Shown here: positions 25,002 through 34,189 of the stretch, one piece after another | How the letters are laid out: each line of letters starts with the position of its first letter | How positions within the stretch are numbered: the stretch's first letter is position 1 | Translations under genes and position numbers: made by a program | Notes under the pieces: model-generated | Told to the model about the DNA's origin: nothing | The model's database searches: none | Seen by the model: only the letters and a program-made list of their open reading frames with translations | DNA from: Candidatus Eiseniibacteriota bacterium | Lineage (GTDB): Bacteria > Joyebacterota > Joyebacteria > Joyebacterales > Joyebacteraceae | Length of the DNA: 54,468 nt | Direction of reading: 5' to 3' | Assembly (NCBI GenBank): GCA_030595835.1 | Contig: JAUVLG010000008.1 | Span: 1-54,468 of the forward strand

Positions 25002-26009
25002 TTGCTGGACCGTTTGACGGAACTTGGGAGAGAAGCTAAAGCGGCGCTTCAGAGCGCCGCGAGCGTTGTTGAACTCGAGAACGTCCGCGTCAAGTATCTG
25101 GGTCGCAAGAGCGAGTTCAATCAGGTGTCGAGGGGACTCAAGGATCTCGATCCTGACGAGCGGCGCTCCGTGGGCAGGGCCGTCAACGAGCTCAAGAACG
25201 CGCTCGGCGCTTTGTTGGAGCAGTCGAAGGAGCGTCTGGAGTCGGCCGGCGACGAGCCGGTCGGACTGGACCCTACGTTGCCCGGGCGGCGACCCTGGGT
25301 GGGGCGCAAGCATCCGCTCACTCGTACGTACGAGCGGCTGGAGTCCATCTTCAGAGGTCTGGGGTTCGAAGTCGCACTTGGGCCGCACGTCGAGGATGAC
25401 TTCCACAACTTCGACGCGCTGAATATCCCGGCCGACCATCCCGCCAGAGACGGATGGGACACGTTCTACATCGACGGCGACGCGCTTCTTCGAACGCACA
25501 CGTCGCCGGTACAGATACGTGTGATGGAGTCCAGGAAGCCCCCGATCAGGATCATTGCTCCTGGCAGGGTCTACCGTAACGAGACCCAGGACGCGTCGCA
25601 CGGCTCAGAGTTCTACCAGCTCGAGGGCCTCTACGTGGACCGCGGAGTTCGGTTTGGGGAGCTCAAGGGCGTCCTGATCCGGTTCATGAAGGAGCTGTTC
25701 GGGGAGGACGTGACCCTGCGTTTCAGGGCGGGTTTCTTCCCGTTCACCGAGCCCTCGACCGAGGTGGACGTGGAGTGCCTCATCTGCCAGGGGGCCGGCT
25801 GCAGCGTGTGCAGCGGGACGGGATGGGTCGAGCTTCTGGGCGCAGGCATGGTTGACCCCAGGGTGTTCGAGACAGTGGGGTACGACCCCGGTGAGTTCAC
25901 CGGGTACGCGTTTGGGCTCGGCGTGGACAGGATCTGCATGATGATGACCGGGACGGACGACATCCGTCTGTTCCTCGAGAACGATCTACGCTTCCTGAGG
26001 CAGATCTAG
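25002..26009 (+). CDS. pheS: Phenylalanyl-tRNA synthetase alpha subunit
   Basis: Catalytic subunit of the alpha2-beta2 synthetase that charges tRNA-Phe. The 335 residues include an N-terminal coiled coil, the class II core with GRVYRNETQDASHGSEFYQLEG (motif 2, about residues 188-208), a CLICQGAGCSVCSGTGW cysteine cluster normal for bacterial PheS, and the motif 3 region GFGLGVDRICMM-like near the end. TTG 25002 is supported by GAGGTGG. It precedes pheT by 30 bases. Confidence 0.95.
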   Translation: MLDRLTELGREAKAALQSAASVVELENVRVKYLGRKSEFNQVSRGLKDLDPDERRSVGRAVNELKNALGALLEQSKERLESAGDEPVGLDPTLPGRRPWVGRKHPLTRTYERLESIFRGLGFEVALGPHVEDDFHNFDALNIPADHPARDGWDTFYIDGDALLRTHTSPVQIRVMESRKPPIRIIAPGRVYRNETQDASHGSEFYQLEGLYVDRGVRFGELKGVLIRFMKELFGEDVTLRFRAGFFPFTEPSTEVDVECLICQGAGCSVCSGTGWVELLGAGMVDPRVFETVGYDPGEFTGYAFGLGVDRICMMMTGTDDIRLFLENDLRFLRQI

Positions 26010-26039
26010 GGGCCTTACGGGAGAGGCAGGGCACGCGAG

Positions 26040-28424
26040 ATGATAGTCAGTCTCAACTGGCTCAGGCGCTACGTCGATTTCGACATGAGTGCGAGGGAAC
26101 TCGCGCTTCGTCTGACGGACTCACTGACCGAGGCGGAGCTTGTCGACGCGCCGTGGAAAGGCGTCACGGGCGTGGTCGCGGCGAAGGTCGTGACCGCTGA
26201 ACCCCATCCAGAGGCCGACAAGCTGTCGGTCTGTGTCGTGGATTGGGGCGGCGGATCCTCGACCGTCGTGTGCGGAGCACCGAACGTGCGCGAAGGGCTC
26301 ACATCCGTGCTTGCGCCTCCCGGCTCCGCCATCGCGGGTGGACGCCGGGTTGGCGAGCAGACGATACGCGGGCGCAGGTCTCACGGGATGCTCGTGTCGG
26401 CCCAGGAACTGGGCCTCGAGGAGTCCTCGGAGGGCATCCTCGAACTCGATGGGGTCGAGCCGGGAGCCGACGTCAGGTCGCTCCTTGGGCTCGACGACGA
26501 GATAATCGACCTGGATGTCCAGCCGAACCGGCCGGACTGTCTGGGCATGATAGGCGTCGCGCGCGAGGTCGCCGCCCTGACCGGGGCTGAGTTCCGGTTT
26601 CCCGGAGTCGACCTGAACGAGGCGGGCACGACGGCCGCCGAGATGGCCGCCGTGGAGATCGAGGATCCCCTCGGTTGCCCGCGGTACATAGCGAGGGTCA
26701 TCTCTGATGTGACGATCGGGCCGTCGCCCGCGTGGCTGGCGACCGCCCTGAGAAGTGTGGGCGCGCGCAGCATCAACAGCATCGTGGATATCACCAACTT
26801 CGTGATGCTCGAGTTCGGGCACCCTATCCACGCCTTCGACTACGATCGAGTGGCCGACCATAAGATTATTGTTCGCAGGGCCAGGGGCGGAGAGGTGCTG
26901 GTCACCCTGGACGACATAGAGCGCACGCTGACGCCCGAACACCTGCTCATCTGCGACGGCAAGAACCCCGTGGCGCTCGCGGGTGTCATGGGCGGCGTGG
27001 ACTCCGAGGTGTCGGAAGCGACGCGCAACATCTTGCTGGAGTGCGCCTGGTTCGACCCCGTCGTGGTCCGACGCGGAGCCTGGAAGCTTGGCATCCGGAC
27101 CGAGGCGTCCCAGCGTTTCGAGCACGGAGTGGATCCCAAGGCCATGGAGATGGTCGCGGCGCGCGCGTGTTCCCTTATGGCCGAGCTGGCCGGCGGGCAG
27201 GTCGCGCCCGGACTCATCGACGCCGGCACGGACGGTGGCGCCATCCCAGCCATCACGCTCGACGTACACCACGTCACCTCGATGCTGGGTGAGGACGTCG
27301 GACGCGACGAGACCGTCGCCGCGCTGAGATCCTACGGATTCGGTATCGCGGACGGTGCGGACGGCAAGCTGACCGTCGATGTGCCGTCGCACAGAGCCGA
27401 CGTCACCATTGAGGCCGACCTGATCGAAGAGGTGCTGAGGGCGCACGGTTACGAGAGCGTGCCGCCGGAGGTGCCGTTTCGTTCCCTCGAGACGTCTCCT
27501 GACTCTGGGCAGGCGGCGAGGGATCACGTCCTCGAAGCAATGGTACGGCTGGGTTTCTACGAAGTAATGACCACATCGTTCATGAGCGGGAACGCGATCG
27601 AGCGGCTCGGCGGCTCCGGCGTTCGAGGAGAGCCCATCGAGCTCTCGAACCCGGTCAACAAGGAAATGCCGTTCATGCGGATGGCGATCATGCCGTCTCT
27701 TCTGGACGTCGTGCGCAGGAACAGAAACGTGGGCGAGAAGGACCTGAGGGTCTTCGAGTTGGGGAAGGTCTTCTGGAAGGACGGCGATGGTCTTGGGGAG
27801 CGCTGGGCGCTCGCTGGAGCGATGGCCGGGCAGATCCACAGGCAGTCGTGGGATGAAACACCCAGGCCAGTCGATTTCTTCGATGGGAAGGGCATTCTCT
27901 GGGCCATGGCCGAGGCGCTCGATATTGACACCCCGGAAACGGCCTGCTACGATAGCGAGTTGCTGGATGCTGGAGCGAGTGCGGGATTCTCAGTGCGAGG
28001 CGACGGGCTTGGGTTCTTCGGGATGCTATCGAAGAGAGTCCGTGCCGCGTGGGAGCTTGCGGACCCCGTGTTCGTGTTCGAGATCGACCTCGACAGGTTG
28101 TGCGGGCTCATCCCCACGGCCGTCGAGTTCGAGGAACTGCCACGATACCCCAAGGCGCGGCGGGACGTTGCGCTCGTCGTCGGCGAACGTACGGCGGCGG
28201 GAGACGTCTTGGCAGCAGTTAACGCACTGGGGGAGCCGCTCCTGGTTGATGTGCAGGTGTTTGACATCTACGTGGGCAAGCAGCTTCCTCCCGGCAAGAA
28301 GAGCCTGGGGTTTGGACTGACGTACATGTCGCGGGAGAGGACCCTGACTGACGGAGAGGCCGACGAGGCGCACTCTCGCATCGTCAGCCATCTCACTGAG
28401 AAGTTCGACGCGACGCTTCGGTAG
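26040..28424 (+). CDS. pheT: Phenylalanyl-tRNA synthetase beta subunit
   Basis: Partner of PheS; binds tRNA and edits tyrosyl-tRNA-Phe. Full length at 794 residues. Domains in order: tRNA-binding OB domain (about 40-150, with VTAEPHPEADKLSVC), B3/B4 editing domain (about 210-385), B5 (about 405-475), the catalytic-like core with SNPVNKEMPFMRM, and the C-terminal anticodon-binding FDX-ACB domain (about 700-794, with FEELPRYPKARRDVALVV). No interruption is seen. Confidence 0.95.
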   Translation: MIVSLNWLRRYVDFDMSARELALRLTDSLTEAELVDAPWKGVTGVVAAKVVTAEPHPEADKLSVCVVDWGGGSSTVVCGAPNVREGLTSVLAPPGSAIAGGRRVGEQTIRGRRSHGMLVSAQELGLEESSEGILELDGVEPGADVRSLLGLDDEIIDLDVQPNRPDCLGMIGVAREVAALTGAEFRFPGVDLNEAGTTAAEMAAVEIEDPLGCPRYIARVISDVTIGPSPAWLATALRSVGARSINSIVDITNFVMLEFGHPIHAFDYDRVADHKIIVRRARGGEVLVTLDDIERTLTPEHLLICDGKNPVALAGVMGGVDSEVSEATRNILLECAWFDPVVVRRGAWKLGIRTEASQRFEHGVDPKAMEMVAARACSLMAELAGGQVAPGLIDAGTDGGAIPAITLDVHHVTSMLGEDVGRDETVAALRSYGFGIADGADGKLTVDVPSHRADVTIEADLIEEVLRAHGYESVPPEVPFRSLETSPDSGQAARDHVLEAMVRLGFYEVMTTSFMSGNAIERLGGSGVRGEPIELSNPVNKEMPFMRMAIMPSLLDVVRRNRNVGEKDLRVFELGKVFWKDGDGLGERWALAGAMAGQIHRQSWDETPRPVDFFDGKGILWAMAEALDIDTPETACYDSELLDAGASAGFSVRGDGLGFFGMLSKRVRAAWELADPVFVFEIDLDRLCGLIPTAVEFEELPRYPKARRDVALVVGERTAAGDVLAAVNALGEPLLVDVQVFDIYVGKQLPPGKKSLGFGLTYMSRERTLTDGEADEAHSRIVSHLTEKFDATLR

Positions 28425-28491
28425 CGCTGCTGTTCGTGGCGCCGTTCGGTGGAGCGCGTCGGGGGTCAGGAAGCCCGCAAGAGAGTGAGCT

Positions 28492-28725
28492 ATGCAGCTG
28501 CCAGGTTTGGATGAGCTCGAGTCTTCGGTGGCCAGGGCCGCGGAGGAACTCAAGCGGCTCAAGGCCGAGAACGCCGGACTCAACGAGAGGCTTCAGGTCT
28601 TGGGAAAGGAGCTGGATGATCTGGGGGCCCTGATAGGTGGTATAGGGCCGGACCAGAAAGTGGATTCCAAGACGCGGAAGCGCATGGGGCTGAAGTTGAA
28701 ATCGATGGCCGATCACGTTGGGTGA
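28492..28725 (+). CDS. Small coiled-coil protein, ZapB-like
   Basis: A 77-residue protein. Residues 8-45 form a heptad-rich coiled coil (ELESSVARAAEELKRLKAEN onward), followed by a basic tail. It lies between pheT and zapA. ZapB-type division proteins are short coiled coils that partner ZapA, so the position and form suggest a Z-ring accessory protein; sequence similarity alone would not establish it. Confidence 0.55.
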   Translation: MQLPGLDELESSVARAAEELKRLKAENAGLNERLQVLGKELDDLGALIGGIGPDQKVDSKTRKRMGLKLKSMADHVG

Positions 28726-28842
28726 CGGCCCCTCGAGTGTGATGTGTATAGAGCTGGGAACGAACGGTAGTAACGGGACAGTCTGGCAAGCAGCCTTGTT
28801 GGTTCGTCGGAGGTACTACTCCTGGGACACGATAACACCGAG

Positions 28843-29124
28843 ATGAACAGCGTCAAGGTTGAGATATACGGTTCGGAGTATCGGATCCGCGGTGATGCCG
28901 ATCCTGACTATATTCAGGAGATAGCTCACTACGTGGACAGCAAGATGAACGAGGTGACCAGGGAGACCTCCCTGGGATCATCGCTCAAGGTGGCCATTTT
29001 GGCCGCGCTCAATATCGCCGGAGAGTTGTTCCGCGAGCGCGATGACAGGAACAAACTGCTCGCGCACGTCCAGGAACGGACCGAGGAGCTGTCACAGACG
29101 CTCGACGGCGAGTTGGGTGACTGA
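28843..29124 (+). CDS. zapA: Cell division protein ZapA
   Basis: A 93-residue Z-ring-associated protein that cross-links FtsZ filaments. The N-terminal domain contains VEIYGSEYRIRGDADPDYI; AHYVDSKMNEV leads into a long C-terminal helix with VAILAALNIAGELFRER, the ZapA pattern. The 118-base leader has a long-range ACGAAC/GTTCGT pairing around a CAAG/CTTG hairpin, but the Shine-Dalgarno just before ATG is weak. A candidate 6S RNA follows, an order seen in other bacteria. Confidence 0.9.
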   Translation: MNSVKVEIYGSEYRIRGDADPDYIQEIAHYVDSKMNEVTRETSLGSSLKVAILAALNIAGELFRERDDRNKLLAHVQERTEELSQTLDGELGD

Positions 29125-29143
29125 TTCGAACCGCCTGCCAGTA

Positions 29144-29327
29144 GCACTGCTGTGCCCCGAACCTCCCGTTCGGCGATCCCCTCGGGTCGCGTGGTGATGT
29201 TCGCCACTCGGCGTTCCTGACGGATCGCGTGCTGTGATTCCCAGCCCCGGCATGTTCCGACAGATGCACGTGAGGACGTTCGCGCTCTTTCGAGCGTAGC
29301 GGTCGTACGGCGCCTGGTTCCTTGTGC
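29144..29327 (+). ncRNA. ssrS: Candidate 6S RNA
   Basis: The zapA-rarA gap holds no protein frame but can fold into one long irregular hairpin. The ends pair (GCAC 29144-29147 with GTGC 29324-29327, and GAACC 29159-29163 with GGTTC 29316-29320). The middle is open around a GCGATCC/GGGTCGC hairpin on the 5' side and a CGCTC/GAGCG hairpin (29283-29296) on the 3' side. An 8-bp apical stem is formed by 29225-29232 with 29266-29273. That is the closed end stem, central bubble and apical arm of 6S RNA, which mimics an open promoter to sequester RNA polymerase. The 184-base length and position after zapA fit. Based on fold and synteny only. Confidence 0.5.
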
Positions 29328-29419
29328 CCGTCGTGGCGGAGTTCTCTGTGGCGGAGCGTCGTTACGAAGCTGGATCTGATCCGGGCGAGGGCGGAGGCAG
29401 CGCAGGGAAGGGGTGCTTC

Positions 29420-30760
29420 GTGGGAACCGAAGCGGGCGAGAGCGGCGAGCTCTTCGCCGAAGAGAGAATCGAGCACGTCTCGCTGGCGCGGAGGCGGCGC
29501 CCTCTGGACCTCGCCGACTACGTCGGTCAGGGGCACATCATGTCCGAGGGGCGGCTTCTGAGGCGGGCCATCGAGAGCGACCGGATCTTCTCGATGATCC
29601 TCTACGGCCCTCCCGGGTGCGGGAAGACATCGCTCGGGAACGTGATCGCCGGGGCAACGCGGTCGACCCTGGTGATGCTGAACGCCGTCGAGGCCCGGGT
29701 CTCGGACCTCCGGACCGCGGTGGCGACCGCCAGAGTGCGGGCGCCGAAACGGACGATCCTCTTCATCGACGAGGTGCACCGTTTCAACAAGGCGCAGCAG
29801 GACGTGCTCCTGGCGCCGCTTGAGAACGACGTGGTGACGATGATAGGCGCGACGGTCGAGAACCCCTTCTTCTATCTGAACCAGGCGGTTCTCTCCCGCG
29901 TGCACGTGTTTGAACTCAGGCCCCTTGCGAGCGACGAGATTCGCACCGTTCTTCTGCGCGCGCTCGCCGACGGGGATCGGGGACTGGGTGACTACAGTGT
30001 GGAACTCGCGGACGCGGCGCTCGACCACATCGTCGATAACTCGCTGGGGGATGCCAGGAAGGCCCTGGCGGCTCTCGAGTTGGCCGCGCTGTCGACGCCG
30101 CCGGACAGGAACGGCGTCATCAGGATTGGTCTTTCAGCCGCGAAGGAGTGCTTGCGTCAGCGGGTGGTCCGTTACGACAGAGACGGCGATTCGCACTACG
30201 ACGTGGCCTCGGCGCTCATCAAGAGCGTCAGGGGGTCACAGCCGGACGCCGCGCTGCACTGGATAGCGAGGATGATGGAGGGTGGGGAGGATCCGAGGTT
30301 CATCGCCCGCAGGCTGGTGATCGCAGCGTCAGAGGACGTGGGGCTGGCCGACCCCGGAGCTCTGGAGGTGGCGGTCGCGGCGGCGCGGGCCACCGAGATG
30401 CTCGGGATGCCGGAGGCGAGATACGCGCTCGCCGAGGCGGTTGTCTACCTCGCGACCGCGCCTAAGAGCAGGAGCTGCGCGGACGCGATCGCGAGGGCTT
30501 CTGAGGACATCGGGAATGGTGTGGCGTTTGAGGTTCCCGGTCATCTCAGGAGCGCAGGTTACAAGGGGGCGGAGCGACTGGGGCACGGAGAGGGCTATCA
30601 ACTGCCCGCCTCCGAGGCCGAGGGCCGCGCCCAGGAGTACATGCCGGAGAGAAGGCGGTACTACCGCCCCGGCAACCGTGGTTACGAAAGGGAGGTCCGA
30701 GAGCGCATGAAGGAGTGGGACGGCGCTCTCACGTCCGCCCCGACGGAAGACCGGACGTAG
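29420..30760 (+). CDS. rarA: Replication-associated recombination protein A (RarA/MgsA AAA+ ATPase)
   Basis: Clamp-loader-like AAA+ ATPase acting at stalled replication forks. About 446 residues: RRRPLDLADYVGQGHIM, Walker A GPPGCGKTS, Walker B ILFIDEVH followed by RFNKAQQD, sensor 1 GATVENPFF, and the tetramerisation region with SALIKSVRGSQPDAALHWIARM, characteristic of the MgsA family. GTG 29420 is preceded by AAGGGG with a 6-base spacer; an in-frame GTG 32 codons upstream gives low-complexity sequence overlapping the candidate 6S RNA. Confidence 0.92.
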   Translation: MGTEAGESGELFAEERIEHVSLARRRRPLDLADYVGQGHIMSEGRLLRRAIESDRIFSMILYGPPGCGKTSLGNVIAGATRSTLVMLNAVEARVSDLRTAVATARVRAPKRTILFIDEVHRFNKAQQDVLLAPLENDVVTMIGATVENPFFYLNQAVLSRVHVFELRPLASDEIRTVLLRALADGDRGLGDYSVELADAALDHIVDNSLGDARKALAALELAALSTPPDRNGVIRIGLSAAKECLRQRVVRYDRDGDSHYDVASALIKSVRGSQPDAALHWIARMMEGGEDPRFIARRLVIAASEDVGLADPGALEVAVAAARATEMLGMPEARYALAEAVVYLATAPKSRSCADAIARASEDIGNGVAFEVPGHLRSAGYKGAERLGHGEGYQLPASEAEGRAQEYMPERRRYYRPGNRGYEREVRERMKEWDGALTSAPTEDRT

Positions 30761-30830
30761 GCACCTCCGGCGCCGGGCGGGCGAGAGTCTCAAGGGACCG
30801 CAATTAAATAGATGGGAGGGTGAGGCGTAC

Positions 30831-32396
30831 ATGGACAACAACCTGGTATCTCTAGTCATAATGTTCCTCATCGGCGTTGCCGTCTTCCTCGCGGGCTGGT
30901 TCGCGAGGAGGCTGGTCGACCGCAGCAAGATCGTCAGCGCCGAGGAACTGGCCGAGAAAATTGTCAGGGAGGCTCAGCGGGAAGGCGAGACCCAGAAGAA
31001 GGCCGCCGTGCTCGAGGCCAAGGATGAGTGGTACAAGGCCAAGGCCAAGTTCGAAGAGGACACGCAGTCGACGAGGGGCGAGCTCGACAAGCTCCAGAGG
31101 TCCGTGGAGAAGCGTGAGGAGAATCTCAACCGGAAGGTCGAGTTCCTCGACAAGAAGGAACAGGAACTCAACAAGCTGACGGAGGACGTGAAGAAGACCG
31201 AGGTCCAGGTCAGCGAGCGTACTGAGAAGCTCTCCAGACTCGTCGATGAGCAGAACGAGAGACTCGAGCGGATCGCGGGCATGAACCGCGACGATGCTAA
31301 GAAGCTTCTCATCAAGAACATGGAGAGCGACGCGAGGCTTGAGGCCGCCCGCATGGTCAAGGACATCAAGGACGAGGCGCGCAGGCAGGGCGACAAGGAG
31401 GCGCGCGAGATCCTGACGCTCGCCATTCAGAGATGTGCAGCGGACCACGTGGTCGAGTCGACCGTGTCGGTCGTGCACCTCCCGGGCGATGAGATGAAGG
31501 GGCGCATCATCGGCCGCGAGGGCAGGAACATCCGGGCCTTCGAGACCGCGACCGGCATCGACGTCATCGTCGACGACACCCCGGAGGCCGTCATTCTCTC
31601 GGGCTTCGATCCCGTGAGGCGTGAGGTCGCGAGGCTCGCCCTCGAGCGCCTGATAACCGACGGTAGGATCCACCCCGGGCGGATCGAGGAAGTTGTAAAC
31701 AAAGTGTCCAAGGAGTTGGACGAGCACATCATCGAGCTGGGTGAGGAAGCGTGTCTCGACGTGGGCATTCACGACCTGAAGCCCGAGATGATCAAGTTGC
31801 TGGGCAGGCTCCGCTACCGCACCAGCTACGGCCAGAACATGCTGCAGCACTCCAAGGAGGTCGCGTACCTCTGCGGGCTGATGGCCGGTGAACTGCAGTT
31901 CGACGTGGCGGTCGCCAAGAGGGCCGGGCTCTTGCACGATATTGGCAAGGCCGTCGACCAGACAATGGAGGGCACTCACGCCGGTCTCGGAGCCGAGCTG
32001 GCCCGCCGCTACAGCGAGGACGACATCATTGTCAACGCCATCGAGTCGCACCACGAGGACGTGGAGCCGACGTCGATGATCGCCGTGCTGGTGCAGGCGG
32101 CGGACGCCGTGTCCGGCGCGAGGCCGGGCGCGAGGCGAGAGACCCTCGAGACATACATCAAGCGGCTCGAGAAGCTCGAGTCCATAGCGTCCAGCTTCGA
32201 CGGCGTCGAGAGGTCGTATGCGATCCAGGCGGGGCGCGAGATCAGGATCATGGTCCAGCATCGCAAGATCGACGACGCACGCGCCGAGGCGCTCGCATCG
32301 GCGGTGGCGCGGAAGATAGAAGCTGAGCTCAAGTACCCGGGTCAGATCAAGGTGGTAGTGATCCGGGAGACACGTGCCGTGGAGTACGCCAAGTAG
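30831..32396 (+). CDS. rny: Ribonuclease Y
   Basis: Membrane-anchored endoribonuclease that initiates mRNA decay. The 521 residues comprise one N-terminal transmembrane helix (about 5-26), a long charged coiled coil (about 35-165), a KH RNA-binding domain with the MKGRIIGREGRNIRAFE signature and an HD domain with LLHDIGKAVD near residue 367. The ATG follows GGGAGGGTGAGG. ymdB follows, a widely conserved pair. Confidence 0.95.
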   Translation: MDNNLVSLVIMFLIGVAVFLAGWFARRLVDRSKIVSAEELAEKIVREAQREGETQKKAAVLEAKDEWYKAKAKFEEDTQSTRGELDKLQRSVEKREENLNRKVEFLDKKEQELNKLTEDVKKTEVQVSERTEKLSRLVDEQNERLERIAGMNRDDAKKLLIKNMESDARLEAARMVKDIKDEARRQGDKEAREILTLAIQRCAADHVVESTVSVVHLPGDEMKGRIIGREGRNIRAFETATGIDVIVDDTPEAVILSGFDPVRREVARLALERLITDGRIHPGRIEEVVNKVSKELDEHIIELGEEACLDVGIHDLKPEMIKLLGRLRYRTSYGQNMLQHSKEVAYLCGLMAGELQFDVAVAKRAGLLHDIGKAVDQTMEGTHAGLGAELARRYSEDDIIVNAIESHHEDVEPTSMIAVLVQAADAVSGARPGARRETLETYIKRLEKLESIASSFDGVERSYAIQAGREIRIMVQHRKIDDARAEALASAVARKIEAELKYPGQIKVVVIRETRAVEYAK

Positions 32397-32437
32397 GGCC
32401 TCCGGTACGGCGGTTCGGCAACTGACGGGAGCGATTG

Positions 32438-33223
32438 TTGAGGATCCTCTTCATTGGGGACATAGTCGGGAGTGTTGGCAGGCGCGCACTGGTGGCGCTC
32501 TTGCCGGAGCTGGTCGAGACTCACGACGTCGATTTCACGATAGCCAATTGTGAGAACGCGGCGGGCGGATTGGGGATCACGGAGCGAACTGCGATGGAGC
32601 TCCTTGATGCCGGTGTCCAGGTGCTGACGGGGGGGGACCACAGCTGGGACCGACCCGAGGGGATCCCCTTTCTTGATGAGTGCGAACGTGTTCTCCGTCC
32701 TGCCAACTACCCCACGGGCGTCGCTGGTCGGGGGGTCGGGGTCTTCGTATCTCCCTCCGGAGTGAAGGTGGGCGTGGTCAACCTGCAGGGGCGTGCCTTC
32801 ATGAAATCGCTCGATTGCCCGTTCCGCATGGGGTTGGAGCTTGTGAAATCCGTCAAGAAGGAAACCCCTATCGTCGTGGTGGATTTCCACGCGGAGGCAA
32901 CGTCAGAGAAGACAGCTCTGGGTCTCTACCTGGCAGGAGTCGCCTCGTGTGTCCTCGGCACGCACACGCATGTACAGACGGCGGACGAGCGAGTGCTCAC
33001 CGGTCGCACGGCCTACATCACCGATGTTGGCATGACCGGCCCCGCGGATTCCGTGATCGGCATGGACGCGGAGGTCGCTCTTGAGCGCTTCCTCATGGGC
33101 GTGCCTCGACGCTACAAGCTCGGGCAAGGCCCGGCGATTCTCAATGGTGTTGTAGTCGACATCGAAGAGGAAACTGGCGCGGCCATCGGTATCGAGCGCG
33201 TGGTCGCGCATCACGACGAGTAG
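32438..33223 (+). CDS. ymdB: YmdB-family metallophosphoesterase
   Basis: A calcineurin-like phosphoesterase of about 261 residues, family TIGR00282. The metal-binding residues are in FIGDIVG, ANCENAAGG, GGDHSWD, VDFHAEATSEK and GTHTHVQTAD. In Bacillus YmdB hydrolyses cyclic nucleotides and affects biofilm decisions; the physiological substrate here is unknown. I place the start at TTG 32438 with GGGAG six bases upstream; TTG 32435 would add one residue. It lies 41 bases after rny, so the two are probably co-transcribed. Confidence 0.9.
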   Translation: MRILFIGDIVGSVGRRALVALLPELVETHDVDFTIANCENAAGGLGITERTAMELLDAGVQVLTGGDHSWDRPEGIPFLDECERVLRPANYPTGVAGRGVGVFVSPSGVKVGVVNLQGRAFMKSLDCPFRMGLELVKSVKKETPIVVVDFHAEATSEKTALGLYLAGVASCVLGTHTHVQTADERVLTGRTAYITDVGMTGPADSVIGMDAEVALERFLMGVPRRYKLGQGPAILNGVVVDIEEETGAAIGIERVVAHHDE

Positions 33224-33272
33224 CGCGTCGCTTCCTTCACAGGAAGCGGCACCGTCCCCGTGGAGGTCGCCC

Positions 33273-34145
33273 GTGGACACAGTTCTCCTCAAAGGCAAAG
33301 CGGTCGCAGGTGAGATCAGGCAGGACGTTGCGCGGCGCGCGGCGGCTCTTCCGTTCGATCCGGCTCTGGCTATTGTTCTGGTCGGAGACGACCCCGCATC
33401 CGCGTACTACTCCGCCAGCATCGAGCGCGCCGCCACGAAGGTAGGCGTCGCGACACGTCTCGTTGAACTGGAGGCGTCCGAGGGCACGGAGAGAGTCGCA
33501 TCGTCGATCCGCGACCTCAGTCGGGATGCGTCCGTGCACGGGATCATCGTGCAGCAGCCTCTCCCGGACGGGATTCTCCAGCAGGTTGTCGAGGAGGTAG
33601 CCGCGGAGAAGGACGTCGACTGCGCGACCACCTACTCCCTGGGACTTCTGATGACCGGGCGCGAGACGTTCGCCCCGTGCACCGCTTTGGCGGTGCTCGA
33701 GATGCTGCACGGCCACGACATCGCTCTGCCCGGCAAGCACGTCGTCATCGTTGGGCGCAGCACTGTTGTGGGGAAGCCCCTGGCCAATCTGCTCCTGCGT
33801 AAATCTGAGCGAGGGAACGCCACCGTGACCGTGTGCCATACGGGAACGAGTGATCTGGCGCTGCACACGCGGCAGGCCGATATCCTCGTCGCGGCCATGG
33901 GACGTCCCGGAGGGATAAGGGGCGACATGGTCTCGGAGGGCGTCGTCGTTATCGATGTCGGCGTCAATCAGATCGACGATCCTGAGAGCGAGAAGGGCTA
34001 TCGTCTGGTAGGCGACGTCGCGTTCGACGAGATGACCGGGTTGGCGTCCGCCGTGACACCCGTGCCCGGTGGTGTCGGCACCCTGACCACGGCGCTCCTT
34101 CTGAGGGGCGTGGTGGTCGCGGCCGAGAGCGCGGCCGCCCGGTAG
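33273..34145 (+). CDS. folD: FolD-type methylenetetrahydrofolate dehydrogenase, catalytic lysine missing
   Basis: FolD interconverts methylene-, methenyl- and formyl-tetrahydrofolate. The 290 residues have the FolD plan: IIVQQPLPDG, KDVDC, the NAD(P) motif VVIVGRSTVVGKP and VTPVPGGVGTLT. The YxxxK active-site motif reads Tyr46-Ser-Ala-Ser-Ile50, so the lysine essential for cyclohydrolase activity (Lys56 in E. coli) is Ile. KDVDG is KDVDC (Cys117), and the PCTPxG loop reads PCTALA. The aspartate of KDVD and the Gln of VQ are kept. Dehydrogenase activity could survive; cyclohydrolase activity is doubtful. It precedes xseA by 44 bases. An ordinary second folD elsewhere is possible. Confidence 0.85.
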   Translation: MDTVLLKGKAVAGEIRQDVARRAAALPFDPALAIVLVGDDPASAYYSASIERAATKVGVATRLVELEASEGTERVASSIRDLSRDASVHGIIVQQPLPDGILQQVVEEVAAEKDVDCATTYSLGLLMTGRETFAPCTALAVLEMLHGHDIALPGKHVVIVGRSTVVGKPLANLLLRKSERGNATVTVCHTGTSDLALHTRQADILVAAMGRPGGIRGDMVSEGVVVIDVGVNQIDDPESEKGYRLVGDVAFDEMTGLASAVTPVPGGVGTLTTALLLRGVVVAAESAAAR

Positions 34146-34189
34146 CAGTAGCCGCTGGCCCCCCGGGAACCCCGTTGGGAACGACAGAC

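Noticed and set aside
25775-25830. A four-cysteine cluster in PheS resembling a zinc ribbon insertion
   Set aside because: Bacterial PheS proteins often carry this CxxC...CxxC stretch, so it is not unusual.
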